A stretch of DNA of 47,771 bases from Bacillus sp. AZ43 (GCA_004570425.1 SPQJ01000034.1:1-47771); one strand, 5' to 3'. Shown: positions 17,541 to 27,300, numbered from the stretch's first letter. Notes: a model not told the origin generated them from the letters alone. Translations and numbers: made by a program.

Positions 17541-19415
17541 ATGCGCCTACTCGCCTTCGGCACGTACGACACGTCCCTGCATCCACGCTTCGGCGTTCTG
17601 CTGGACGGGCTCCACTCGCTCGGGGACCACGTCAGCGAGGTGAACCTGCCCCTGGGCATCGACACCGCGACCCGTGTCGACATCCTGCGGCACCCGTGGC
17701 GCCTCCCGCAGTTGCTCGGCCGGCTCATGGGCCGGTGGTCGCGGCTGGCGGCGCGAGGCCGGCGGGCGTACCGGGGCGCACCGCCCGACGCCGTCCTCGT
17801 CGGGTACCTCGGCCACTTCGACGTCGTCCTCGCCCGCCTGCTGTTCCCCCGGAGCCGGATCGTTCTCGATCATTTGATCTTCGCGGCGGACACGGCGCGG
17901 GACCGCAATGCCGGCGGGCGAGCGACTCGCGCGCTGTTGCGGGCCCTCGACCGCCTGGCGCTGCACAGCGCCGACGTCATCATCCTCGACACCGCCGAGC
18001 ACGCCGCCATGGTGCCGGCACGGCTGCGCGACCGCCTCGTCGTCTGCCCCGTCGGGGCACCACGAGCGTGGTTCGACGCCGGCGCCGCAGGTCCTGCACC
18101 CGGCGAGGACGGGCCGCTCCGAGTGGTCTTCTACGGCCTGTTCACACCCCTCCAGGGAGCGGTGACCATTGCCGAGGCGGCGTGCCTGCTCGCCCACCGG
18201 GACGACATCCGATGGACGATGGTCGGACGCGGACAGGACCTCGCCACCGCCCGGGAACGGGCCGACGGGCATCCCCACATCGATTGGGTGGAGTGGGTTC
18301 CGCCGCAGGAGCTGCCCTCGCTCGTCGCGGCCCACGACGTGTGCCTCGGTATCTTCGGGACGCGGCCCAAGTCGCTGCGTGTCGTCCCGAACAAGGTCTT
18401 CCAGGGTGCGGCGGCCGGCCGAGCCGTGATCACGTCGGACACACCCCCGCAGCGGGCCGTGCTCGGCGAGGACGCATGCTACGTTCCCGCGGGGGATGCC
18501 GTGGCGCTCTCCACGGCTGTGGCCCGACTTGCCGACAATCGCTCGGACTGCGGGCGGCTCGGCCGAGCCGCCCGATCACGCGCCGTCGTGTCCTTCACGT
18601 CGGCATCGGTGGCCGCCCCACTTCACGAAGCACTTCACCGGAACTCTCGCCCGCGAGGAGACGCCATGCCCACGACCGCGAGTCCGCCGCCGTTGGCGCC
18701 CCGTGCCTTCCTGCGCTGGGACGTGGTGGAACGGGTACTGGACGACCTGCAGCCGAAGACCATCCTGGAACTCGGCTGCGGTCAGGGGGCCGCCGGTGCA
18801 CGAATGGCCGCCCGCGCCGACTATCTCGCCGCCGAGCCGGACGAGACGTCCCGCGCCGTCGCCACGGCCCGGATCGAGCCGCACGGAGGCACGGTCCTGG
18901 CAGGCGACCACACGGCCGTCCCGGTAGGTCGGACGTTCGACGTGGTGTGTGCCTTCGAGGTTCTCGAGCACATCGAGAACGACGCGAAGGTGCTCGAGGA
19001 GTGGCGCCGGTTCGTCCGACCGGGTGGCCACCTGCTGCTCTCGATGCCTGCGTGGCAGGACCGTTTCGGCCCGATGGACGAGCAGGTCGGTCACTTCCGG
19101 CGTTACGACCCCGAGGCCCTTCGGGTCCTCCTGGAGAGCGCCGGATTCACGGACGTCCGGACGACCCTGTACGGCTGGCCGCTCGGGTACGCCCTCGAAT
19201 GGGTCCGCAACTGGGCCGCGAAGCGGGAATCCGGGACGTCGGCACGCTCCATGGCAGATCGAACGGCCTTGAGCGGACGCTTTCGGCAGCCTGACGATCA
19301 CTCACTCGTCGGCTACGGCGTCGCGGTCGCGACCTGGCCCTTCCGGCAGGTGCAGCGACTGTTCCCGAACCGCGGGGTAGGGCTCGTGACGACCGCGAGA
19401 CTTCCCCTGGAATAA
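17541..19415 (+). CDS. Fused GT4 glycosyltransferase and SAM-dependent methyltransferase
   Basis: A 624-residue open frame with two enzymes. Residues 1-370 are a GT4 transferase: DAVLVGYLGHFDV, VVFYGLFTPLQGA at the hinge, and the region KVFQGAAAGRAVITSDTPPQ in place of the usual EX7E site. Residues 376-624 are a class I methyltransferase with motif I ILELGCGQG (E410-G416), VCAFEVLEHIEND and PGGHLLLSMPAWQ, of the kind that methylates sugar hydroxyls or carboxyls. ATG at 18666 (M376) has GAGGAG at 18655-18660, so a free methyltransferase can also be made from inside the frame. There is no stop between the two parts. ATG 17541 has GGGAG 4 bases upstream. It ends before a strong shared terminator. 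Confidence 0.85.
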   Translation: MRLLAFGTYDTSLHPRFGVLLDGLHSLGDHVSEVNLPLGIDTATRVDILRHPWRLPQLLGRLMGRWSRLAARGRRAYRGAPPDAVLVGYLGHFDVVLARLLFPRSRIVLDHLIFAADTARDRNAGGRATRALLRALDRLALHSADVIILDTAEHAAMVPARLRDRLVVCPVGAPRAWFDAGAAGPAPGEDGPLRVVFYGLFTPLQGAVTIAEAACLLAHRDDIRWTMVGRGQDLATARERADGHPHIDWVEWVPPQELPSLVAAHDVCLGIFGTRPKSLRVVPNKVFQGAAAGRAVITSDTPPQRAVLGEDACYVPAGDAVALSTAVARLADNRSDCGRLGRAARSRAVVSFTSASVAAPLHEALHRNSRPRGDAMPTTASPPPLAPRAFLRWDVVERVLDDLQPKTILELGCGQGAAGARMAARADYLAAEPDETSRAVATARIEPHGGTVLAGDHTAVPVGRTFDVVCAFEVLEHIENDAKVLEEWRRFVRPGGHLLLSMPAWQDRFGPMDEQVGHFRRYDPEALRVLLESAGFTDVRTTLYGWPLGYALEWVRNWAAKRESGTSARSMADRTALSGRFRQPDDHSLVGYGVAVATWPFRQVQRLFPNRGVGLVTTARLPLE

Positions 19416-19423
19416 CGCGTCAC

Positions 19424-19467
19424 GCGGGTTCCGTCCCGTGGGCGGCAGCCCACGGGACGGAACCCGC
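19424..19467. terminator. Bidirectional terminator hairpin, 20-bp perfect stem
   Basis: The arms 19424-19443 and 19448-19467 are exact reverse complements with a GGCA loop. The hairpin stands between two convergent genes, 8 bases after the plus-strand stop and 5 bases after the minus-strand stop. No T-run follows on either strand, which is common for actinobacterial terminators. Confidence 0.9.
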
Positions 19468-19472
19468 CGAGC

Positions 19473-20450
19473 TCAGGTCTCGCCCCGGGACCGCACGATG
19501 AGGTCGGCGAGCAGGGCGAGCGTGAAGATCAACAACCCGCTGATGAAGAGCAGCACCGCGTTCGTCGTGATGCCGAAGTCGTAGCGGATGACGTCGATGA
19601 TCCCCTTGACCAGCGACAGCCCCAGCAGGGTCAGCGCGATCGGCATCAGCACCTTGATGGGGTTGAAGTACATCACCATCCGCAGGACCTGCAGGATGTA
19701 GCGGTAGGCGTCCTTGGTGAAGTGGAACTTCGACGTCCCGGCCCGCTTGGCGTACTGGATCGGCAGGTAATCGACCGGGTGCTGGTTCGACAGGAACGAC
19801 ATGGTGATCGTCGTGACGCAGCTGAACCCGGGCGGCAGTAGGCGCAGGTAGGGCAGCGACACGTCGCGCCGGAAGGCGCGCAGCCCAGAGTTGAGGTCCG
19901 GGATCTTTGTGGAAGACAGTTTCTCCGCGACCTTGCGGATGACCCACTTGGCCGGCACCCGAAGGACCTTGTGGGTGCCCTCCTCCGTGGTGCGGGCCCC
20001 GACGACCTGGTCCACTCCCGAGTTCTCGTGCAGGTACCGCACGAACTCCGGGATCCGCTCGTTGGGGTAGGTCATGTCGGCATCGGTCCACACCACGATG
20101 CGCCCGTAGGCCTCGCGCGTCCCGATCCGCCGGGCGGTGCCCGACCCACCGTTGGTCCGGAACGGCATCAGCCGCATGTGCGGGTACTTCGGAAGGGCGG
20201 CCTCGAGGACCGCCAGCGTGCCGTCGGTCGACTTGTCGTCGATCACGAGCAACTCGTAGCTGTAGCCGCTGGCATCCATCGCCGCGGTGATGCGGTCGAT
20301 CTCCTCCATCACGTGCTCTTCCTCGTTGTAGCAAGGGAGCACGACCGTCACGTCGAGAGTGTTCTCGCCGATCGGCTGCGGCGTCGCCGTCACGGACAGG
20401 TGGGCAGTTGGTGCGGCCACGGCAGGGATACCGGGCGACGTTGCTGTCAC
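19473..20450 (-). CDS. GT2 polyprenyl-phosphate glycosyltransferase with membrane tail
   Basis: This 325-residue protein is of the dolichol-phosphate-mannose synthase/GtrB-like branch of GT2. VVLPCYNEEEHV opens the fold, followed by VIDDKSTDGT, the metal-binding VWTDADMTYPNER, and DLNSGLRAFRR before the tail. Two hydrophobic segments follow (about 262-285 and 296-317), which would hold it at the membrane near the polyprenyl phosphate. It would charge a lipid carrier with a single sugar for an outer-face transferase. GTG 20450 has TAACGT 8 bases upstream. It is divergent from the GT2 at 20486 and convergent with the fusion gene. Confidence 0.88.
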   Translation of the reverse strand: MTATSPGIPAVAAPTAHLSVTATPQPIGENTLDVTVVLPCYNEEEHVMEEIDRITAAMDASGYSYELLVIDDKSTDGTLAVLEAALPKYPHMRLMPFRTNGGSGTARRIGTREAYGRIVVWTDADMTYPNERIPEFVRYLHENSGVDQVVGARTTEEGTHKVLRVPAKWVIRKVAEKLSSTKIPDLNSGLRAFRRDVSLPYLRLLPPGFSCVTTITMSFLSNQHPVDYLPIQYAKRAGTSKFHFTKDAYRYILQVLRMVMYFNPIKVLMPIALTLLGLSLVKGIIDVIRYDFGITTNAVLLFISGLLIFTLALLADLIVRSRGET

Positions 20451-20458
20451 GCCCCGTG

Positions 20459-20464
20459 ACGTTA
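20459..20464 (-). promoter_or_regulatory. -10 box of the GT2 gene at 19473-20450, near-leaderless
   Basis: TAACGT on the minus strand ends 8 bases before the GTG start at 20450. It lies within 8 bases of the -10 box for the opposite gene, so polymerases starting at the two would exclude each other. Confidence 0.5.
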
Positions 20465-20471
20465 CCTCGGA

Positions 20472-20477
20472 TACGGT
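20472..20477 (+). promoter_or_regulatory. -10 box of the GT2 gene at 20486, near-leaderless
   Basis: TACGGT ends 8 bases before the ATG at 20486 and no ribosome binding site intervenes. This supports ATG 20486 over upstream in-frame starts. Confidence 0.5.
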
Positions 20478-20485
20478 GCAGCGCG

Positions 20486-21469
20486 ATGTCTACACCAACG
20501 TCCACCCCTTCCGTCACAGTGGTGGTGGTCACTTGGCAGGGGCGATACCTGCTGGGCCCGTGCCTGGAATCCCTGCGGCGACAATCGCTGGCCCACCGGG
20601 TGCTGCTCGTGGACAACGCCTCCACGGACGGCACCGCGGAGTTCGTCGCCCGGGAGCACCCCGAGGTGGAGGTGCTCGACACTGGTGCCAACCTCGGCTT
20701 CGCCGGCGGCGCAGAGGTCGGTCTCGCACGGGTCACCACCCCTTACGTGGCCCTGTTGAACAACGACGCGACCGCTGAGCCGACCTGGCTGGCGGCCCTC
20801 CTGAGCTCCGCGGAGGCGCACCCGGAGGCGGGCGCGGTGACCTCCCGCATGGTGCTCGCCCACGCGCCGGGGACACTGAACAACACCGGCGTGGTCCTGC
20901 TGAGAACCGGGTACGGCACCGATCGGGACTACGGCGCTCCGGCCGACGCCAGGCCCGCCGGGGATGAGGTGTTCGGGTTCAGCGGCGGGGCCGCCCTGCT
21001 GCGGACCGACGCCGTGCGGGCCGTGGGCGGGTTCCCGGCCCGCTACTTCCTGTACTACGAGGACACCGACCTCTCCTGGCGGTTGCGCCGCGCCGGGTGG
21101 CGGGTGCGCTACGAGCCGGCCGCGGTCGTCACGCACCTCCACTCGGCGACGGTGGACCAGGCTTCGGAGCGGTTCGCTTTCCACAACGAGCGGAACCGGT
21201 TGCTGACGCTGATGCGGTGCGCCCCGGGCGGGACGGCCGCGTGCGCTACCGCGAAGTTCCTCCTCACCACCGGATCGCTGGCGGTCCGGCGGCTGCTCGG
21301 CCGTACCGCGCCCGACGTGCCGACGTTCCGGCCCGCGGTCCGGCTGCGGGTGTTGGCCTCGTTCCTTGCGCTGCTGCCCTGGGCCCTGGCCGAGCGCCGC
21401 CGGATCGCCCGGGCCAGCACCGTGCCGGCGCGGACCGTATACGGGGAGTGGGCCGGGAGGGACGCATGA
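20486..21469 (+). CDS. GT2 glycosyltransferase, WbbL/rhamnosyltransferase-like
   Basis: A 327-residue GT2 enzyme. TVVVVTWQGRYLL opens the fold, followed by LLVDNASTDGT, VALLNNDATAEP with the acidic donor site, FGFSGGAALLRTDAVRAVGGF and YYEDTDLSWRLRRAGW with the catalytic aspartate. The layout matches the WbbL-like protein at 6697. A C-terminal hydrophobic segment, LRVLASFLALLPWALAE, may touch the membrane. The start at ATG 20486 is favoured by the adjacent -10 box. The stop overlaps the DUF2142 start (ATGA), so the two proteins are translationally coupled and probably work in the same step or pathway. Confidence 0.85.
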   Translation: MSTPTSTPSVTVVVVTWQGRYLLGPCLESLRRQSLAHRVLLVDNASTDGTAEFVAREHPEVEVLDTGANLGFAGGAEVGLARVTTPYVALLNNDATAEPTWLAALLSSAEAHPEAGAVTSRMVLAHAPGTLNNTGVVLLRTGYGTDRDYGAPADARPAGDEVFGFSGGAALLRTDAVRAVGGFPARYFLYYEDTDLSWRLRRAGWRVRYEPAAVVTHLHSATVDQASERFAFHNERNRLLTLMRCAPGGTAACATAKFLLTTGSLAVRRLLGRTAPDVPTFRPAVRLRVLASFLALLPWALAERRRIARASTVPARTVYGEWAGRDA

Positions 21470-23043
21470 GCGACGGCACAGCGACCGTGGACGGCAGGAA
21501 CCGCTCTGCCGTGCGCCCGCAGCGGGTGACGCCGGGCGTCCTCGCCGCAGTGGTCCTCTTCGCCGTACTCGGCGCCCTGGGGGCCCTGTCGGCGCCGCTG
21601 TTCGCCTCCGCCGACGAGAGCGCCCACGCCGCGTACGGGTTGACCCTCTCCCAGGACGGCCGGCTGCCCACCCTCTTCGAGACGGTCGAGCCGATACTTC
21701 CCGGCCAGGAGCCCAAACCTCAGCACGTCGCCAACCACCCGCCGCTCTTCTACGTCCTGACCGGACCACTGCTGCACGCCGGTGTCGCCTCGGGACACCT
21801 CGTCGGCGGCTATCTCCTCGCGCGCGGGCTTTCGGTGCTGTTCTCGGCGGTGACGGTGCTGCTGGTGGCCGCCTTCGCACACGAGATCTTCCGAGGTCGC
21901 CGGCCGGCTGTCACCGTGGGCGCAGCCGCGCTGACCGCGGTGCACGGCCTGTTCGTGGCGGTGTCGGGGGTGCTGCACAACGACGCCCTGGGCGTGATGT
22001 TCTCGGCGGCGGTGCTGTGGCTGGTCGTGCGCGTGCTCCGGCGCGGGCCGACGCCCGGCCTGGTCGCCGCACTCGCGCTCACCGGCCTGGGCGGAACGGC
22101 GGTGCGCGCCAACAACGCCAGCCTGGTCCTCATCGCCTCGCTGGCTGTGCTCCTCGCCGCGGTCGCGCACCGGCCGGCCGGTTCCTCCCTCCGGCACGGA
22201 CTCGTCCGCGGCCTGGGGGCGGGATTGGTCGTCGGCGGTACGAGCCTGGTGGGCATCGGCTGGTTCTTCCTGCGCAACCTGGAGCTCTACGGTAACGCAC
22301 TCGGGTACGGAGTCCTCGAGGGAGCATTCGGCCGCGCGCCGCGGGAGGAGACGTTCTGGCTCCTCCGACACCCGAGCCTGGTGCTGCGGCAGCTCGGCCT
22401 GCCAGGACCGGACACCGTGCTCAGCGTCGGCGGACTGCTCACCCTGCTGCCATTCCTGCTCGCGGTGACCGGGCTGGGCTGGCCGCTTCTACCGCCGGCG
22501 TGGGCAGCGATCCGGCGCCGGGCTCGCCCCTCGTGGACGGGGCTCACCACGCGCAACGCGCTCATCGGGCTGCTCGTGCTGCACACGCTGATCACCGTGG
22601 TCATGGTGCTCCGCCACACCGATGCTGGCGGGGGCATCCATGTGCGTTACCTGTTCCCGCTGCTGCCCCTCGTGGCGACGACGGCCGCCGCCGGGCTGCT
22701 GTGGGTGCCGGGGGGACGGCGGGGTGTCTGGCTCGGCGTCGCGCTCGTCGCCGGGCTGCTCACCACGCTGGAGGCGCTGGGCCGATCGGGCTGGCGATGG
22801 GACGCTGACGCGGCCACCGGGGCGCCCCTGGCCGGGATCGTCCTGGGGTTCTCGGGGATCGGGATCCCCGCGCCGGCCGCCGTTGTGACCGTGGCGCTCG
22901 TGATGGCCGTCGCCGCCCTTGCGACCGTCGTGGTCCGCGTGTGGCGACTCACCGGCCCGGGCGGGTCAGCCGGACCGCGGACCACCGAGCCGCAGCCGGT
23001 GGCGGACCCGCTGCCCGACCAGCCGCGGTCCGCCCTCGCGTAG
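21466..23043 (+). CDS. DUF2142-type polytopic membrane protein, GT-C-like
   Basis: A 525-residue membrane protein with about 11-12 hydrophobic helices, the second DUF2142-like protein in the window. SADESAHAAY follows the first helix and HPPLFYVLTGPL comes later; GGIHVRYLFPLLPL lies in the C-terminal half. These correspond to NPDEPQHV and HPPLYY in the protein at 14666. ATG 21466 overlaps the upstream stop and has GGGAGG 6 bases before it. The last 78 bases overlap the convergent glycosyltransferase gene. A role as an outer-face sugar transferase is inferred from the acidic first loop and the glycosyltransferase neighbours. Confidence 0.8.
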   Translation: MSDGTATVDGRNRSAVRPQRVTPGVLAAVVLFAVLGALGALSAPLFASADESAHAAYGLTLSQDGRLPTLFETVEPILPGQEPKPQHVANHPPLFYVLTGPLLHAGVASGHLVGGYLLARGLSVLFSAVTVLLVAAFAHEIFRGRRPAVTVGAAALTAVHGLFVAVSGVLHNDALGVMFSAAVLWLVVRVLRRGPTPGLVAALALTGLGGTAVRANNASLVLIASLAVLLAAVAHRPAGSSLRHGLVRGLGAGLVVGGTSLVGIGWFFLRNLELYGNALGYGVLEGAFGRAPREETFWLLRHPSLVLRQLGLPGPDTVLSVGGLLTLLPFLLAVTGLGWPLLPPAWAAIRRRARPSWTGLTTRNALIGLLVLHTLITVVMVLRHTDAGGGIHVRYLFPLLPLVATTAAAGLLWVPGGRRGVWLGVALVAGLLTTLEALGRSGWRWDADAATGAPLAGIVLGFSGIGIPAPAAVVTVALVMAVAALATVVVRVWRLTGPGGSAGPRTTEPQPVADPLPDQPRSALA

Positions 23044-24342
23044 CGCCGCGCCCAGCCGGGCCCGCAGCGTGGCGGACGAGCGCCTGGGCGCGCGGACGCC
23101 GAGCAGCTCCCGGTCGGCCGCGCCGAGCACCAGGTCGGGCGCCCGCCGCGGGTCGGCGCAGAACGCCACGAGCGGCGCCGCCACCGCCGACCACGACATC
23201 GCCGTCCCCAGGGCCCTGGCCGCCGCCTCGGCGGCCGCTCGCCGGTCGGCGTCGTCCAGCAGCGCGGCCAGGGCCGCCGCGTACCCGTCGACGTCCCCCG
23301 CCGGCACGGCCGCACCGGCGCCGGCCGTCGCCAGCCGACCGGCCAGGTCGTCCCCGGCCGTCGTGACCGTCGGCAGGCCGCACCACAGGTAGTCGACCAG
23401 GCGCGTGCGGAAGGAGAACTCCGTCTCCAGGTGCCGGTGGTGCGCGCTCACGCCGATCTCGGCGCCGGCCAGCCAGCGGTCAAGCTCGGCGTGCGGCACC
23501 CAGTCGTGGTGGAAGTGCACGACGCGGTCGAGCAGGCCGAGCTCGGCGGCCAGGTCACGGGCGCGCGCGACGGTGTCGGCGCCGACCCCGCCCTGGACCG
23601 GGTGCCGGGTGCCGAGGAAGAGCAGCCGGAGATCCGGCCGGTCGGCGGCCAGCCGGCCGACCGCGCGGATCACCGTCGCCGGGTCGAACCAGTCGTAGAT
23701 GCCACCGCCCCACACGAGCAGGCGGTCGCCGGGGCCGATCCCCGGGACGGCGGCGGACACGGCCGCCCGGTCGCCCGGCCGGGGCGGCGCGTCGGGGGCC
23801 CCGAACGGGACGACGGCGACCAGCTTCGAGAGGTCCCGCGCCGCGTCGTAGGTCACCGGGTTGATCCGGCCGAGCGCGGCGAGGTGGCCCAGCCACAGCG
23901 CACGCTGCCGCTCGGAGGCGCACAGCACGAGGTCGGCGCGGGCGAGCTGCACGTCCAGCGCGCGGACGGCGTCGCGGACGACCGCGCGGCGCCGCGCCTC
24001 GCCCAGCGCCCGGCCCTGCTCGAGCTGCTCGAGGTGGAACGGGTCGTAGGCGTCCACGACCAGCGGCACGTCGACGCCGGCCAGCCATGGGTGCAGGCCG
24101 AGGACGTCGCCCTGGACGACCACGGACCCGGCCCGGTCGACCAGGCCGCGGAGCACGGCGGCGTCCGCGGCGACCACCTCGACGCCCGTACCACCGGCGG
24201 GGCCGGCCTCCACCCGTGCCAGCGAGGCCACGGTGACCTGGCCGACCCGGCCCGACCGGGCGAGGGCCCGCCCGAGCTCGAGGCAGCGGATGGCCGGCCC
24301 GGCCATCCGCTCCCCCAGCGGCTCCGGGGTGACCAGCAGCAC
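22966..24342 (-). CDS. GT-B glycosyltransferase (GT4-like)
   Basis: About 458 residues. VLLVTPEPLGERMAGPAIRCLELGRAL is an N-terminal segment typical of a group of actinobacterial GT4 enzymes. VVQGDVLGLHPWL, VVDAYDPFHLEQLEQG, LLVWGGGIYDWFDPATVIRAV at the hinge and FSFRTRLVDYLWCGLPTVTTAGDDLA as the donor site follow. The start is not certain: GTG 24342, 21 bases after the stop of the 1151-residue gene, is taken because the fold begins there. The frame runs further upstream, but into the neighbour's coding sequence. It is downstream of the large glycosyltransferase and ABC exporter on the same strand and probably in their operon. Its C-terminus overlaps the convergent gene. Confidence 0.8.
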   Translation of the reverse strand: MLLVTPEPLGERMAGPAIRCLELGRALARSGRVGQVTVASLARVEAGPAGGTGVEVVAADAAVLRGLVDRAGSVVVQGDVLGLHPWLAGVDVPLVVDAYDPFHLEQLEQGRALGEARRRAVVRDAVRALDVQLARADLVLCASERQRALWLGHLAALGRINPVTYDAARDLSKLVAVVPFGAPDAPPRPGDRAAVSAAVPGIGPGDRLLVWGGGIYDWFDPATVIRAVGRLAADRPDLRLLFLGTRHPVQGGVGADTVARARDLAAELGLLDRVVHFHHDWVPHAELDRWLAGAEIGVSAHHRHLETEFSFRTRLVDYLWCGLPTVTTAGDDLAGRLATAGAGAAVPAGDVDGYAAALAALLDDADRRAAAEAAARALGTAMSWSAVAAPLVAFCADPRRAPDLVLGAADRELLGVRAPRRSSATLRARLGAALREGGPRLVGQRVRHRLRLGGPRSG

Positions 24343-24362
24343 CCCGGGCCCGGACCCCGCGC

Positions 24363-27300
24363 TCAGCCGCGCTTCCCTTCCGGGTCGCAGAGGTAGCCGT
24401 AGATCGGCGCCAGCGCCTTGTCCCAGTCCCCGTGCGCCGCGGCGATGTCCTGCAGGGCCTGCCCGGAGAGCCGCTCGCGCAGCTCCTGGTCGGTGCACAG
24501 CCGCTCCAGCTGGTCGGCCAGGTGGTCGGCGGTGCGCTTGGCCAGCAGCGAGTTCTCCTCGTCGCGGAGGATCCAGTGGCCCCACGGGTTGTCGAACGCC
24601 ACGACCGGGACCCCGCAGGCCATGAGCTCCAACGGCAGGTAGGACGGGTGCTTGGAGACCGTCAGCGCGAGGCCGACGTCGCTGTTGCGGTACAGCTCGC
24701 CGGTCGCCCGGTAGTCGAGCAGCCCCAGGTGCTTGATGTCGTTGTCGCCACCCTCACCGGTGGCCCAGGCGCCCGCGGTGACGATGCGGACGCGGTCACC
24801 GAGCCGGCGCTTGAGCTCCTCCAGCGCCAGCGAGGCCATCTCCCAGCAGTTCCGCCAGTGGCCCGGCCGGGCGTAGACGAACACGGTCACCGGGGAGCCG
24901 GGCGTCCGCTCGTGCCGCCACCGGGCGTGGAAGACCTCGGGGTCGACGGCGGGCGCGAAGCTCATGCCCTTGCCGCCGTACTCGTCGGCGTAGATCTGCC
25001 GCAGGTTGTCGGTGTTGCACAGGCCGTACAGCCCGAGCCGGTAGGTCTCCTCGGCCAGCGCGTACAGCGTGCTGGCCGGGTAGAACATCGGCTCGTAGTC
25101 CTGGATCAGGTAGAACTTCCGCTTCGCGCCCGGCGAGTGGGCCAGCGCGTAGGCGGTCACCCACAGCGTCGCGATGGCCGCGTCGCACTCCGGCACCGCG
25201 TCGAGGCTGGCCTGCGTACCGTCGTAGAAGACGATCGGCGAGTCGGCGAGCGCCGGGAAGGCCGCGGCCAGCGCCGAGCGGACGAAGTGGTCCGGCGGGC
25301 TGCCCCACACGACGAAGCGGTTCACCACGCCCTGGGTGCGGGCGAGGTGATCCGCGATCCGCAGCGCGGTGTTGATGCCCCCGTAGAAGGGGCTGTCGAT
25401 GTCCGGGATGTACCAGTTGATCGTCCGGACGTCGAACGGCTCCGCGTTGCGCGCGTGCAGTTCCGCGGTGCGCTGCTGGTCGATCGGCAGCGCGCGGCAC
25501 ATGTCGGCGAGCATCCGTGATTCGGCGGCGTCGCTGCGCTGCCGGAATGCGGCGAACTTGCGGCCCAGGGGCTGCGAGACCCGCTGCTGCGGGGACGGCT
25601 CGTACGGGCTGCGCAACGCCGGCACCCGGCTGCCGAGCGACAAGTTCGGGTTGAAGTACGGGTCGCCGCCGAACAGCCAGGGGTTGTAGCGCCAGTAGCT
25701 GGCGAAGAAGTCGGCCGTCGGCACGCTGGTACCGCGCGTCGCCGACTCCAGGTGCCGCACCCCGGCGAACGGAGAGCACAGGTTGCGCAGCCCGATGAGG
25801 GTGGCGTCCAGACCGAGCGTCACGTCGGACCCGCAGAGGATGAACCGCTCGTCGAAGCCGCCGAGCCGGTCGAACAGCGACCGCTCGACCGCGCAGCATG
25901 CGCCCGTCACCGCCAGCACGTTGCGGTACCAGTCCGAGGAGCCGAAGATCGTGTCGCTGCCGGTCGGCATGCCCTCGAACACGTGGTCGGCGAACCCGCC
26001 CAGCCCCAGGATCACACCGGCGTGCTGGATCCGGTCGTCCGGACCGGTGAGCTGGAGACCGACGATGCCGATCTCCGGCCGGACCGCCCAGCCGACGAGC
26101 TCCTTCATCCACGACGGGTCGAGGATCTCGGTGTCGTCGTTGAGGAAGAGCAGGACCTCGCCGGTACTGCGGCGGACGGCGGCGTTGTTCACTTGGGAGT
26201 AGTTGAACGGCGTGACGTCCCACCACAGGACGTCCAGGCCCAGGCCGTGGTCGTTGTCGGCGTACCACTGCTCGTTCTCCGGGCTGCGGCCGCCGTTGTC
26301 GACGATCACCACCTCGAAGTCGGGGTAGTCGGTCCGCGCCAGCGAGGGCAGGCAGGTCGAGAGCATGGCCCGGTTGTGCCGAGTCGGGATCACCACGCTG
26401 ACCTTCGGCCAGCTGGTGGGCTCCCACCGCACCCGGACGACGCCGCCCACGGCCTCCGCACGGGCGGCCAGGCCGGCCCGGTCCAGGTGCTGCTGCACGA
26501 TGCGGACACCGTCGGACACCGGCTCCGGGGTCCGCTCGTGGACGCTGCCGAGCACCCGGGCGACCCGGATGACCCGCTCGGGCTCCAGGCCGGAGCGCAG
26601 CAGCAGGTCCCAGTGGAGCGCTCCCCCGGCCTCGGCCCGCGCCCCGCCGATCGCGAGGAACCGGGCGCGCCGCATGGCGAAGGCCCGGCCGACGTAGTTG
26701 GCGCCGAGCAGCGTCTCCGGCGACCAGGAGGGCCGGAAGCGCGGGTCGTGCGGCCGGCTCAGCGGGCCGTGCTCGTCGACGTCGTCGTCCCAGGTGATCA
26801 GGTCGGCGAGCGGGTCGCGGCGGGCGGAGCTGGCGACGTGGTACATCGCGTCGGGGCGGAGCGTGTCACCGGCGCGCAGCAGGATGACCATGTCGGCGGC
26901 CGACCGGTCGACGACGGAGTTCACCCGCTCCGCCAGGGACCGCCCGGCGCCGTCGGCCGGCACCTCGATCCGCGCGTCGTCCTGCGACGGGACCGGGACG
27001 AGCACCGACGCGTTCCACTGCTGCCAGGACTGGGCCCGCAGGCTGTCCAGCGTGACCGCGGGGTCGCCGGCGCCGGGCAGTAGCACGACCAGCAGCCTCG
27101 CCGGGTTGTCGATGTCGCGCGAGTAGGTGCGCTGGTCGGCGAGCACCTGCTGGTTGGACTCGTGCCGCTTCAGGAAAGCGCGGTAGGAGGGCTCCCGGGG
27201 CTCGAGCGTGCCAGGGATGGTCCAGGCCTCACGGACCCGGCCGGCGGTGTGGACCACCTCCCGGTAGGTGACCAGACCCGCCTTCGCCACCTCGCGCGCG

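Noticed and set aside
17541-18665. Annotating the GT4 part as a separate gene ending before 18666
   Set aside because: There is no stop codon between the two parts in the sequence as given; the fusion is reported with the internal start noted instead.
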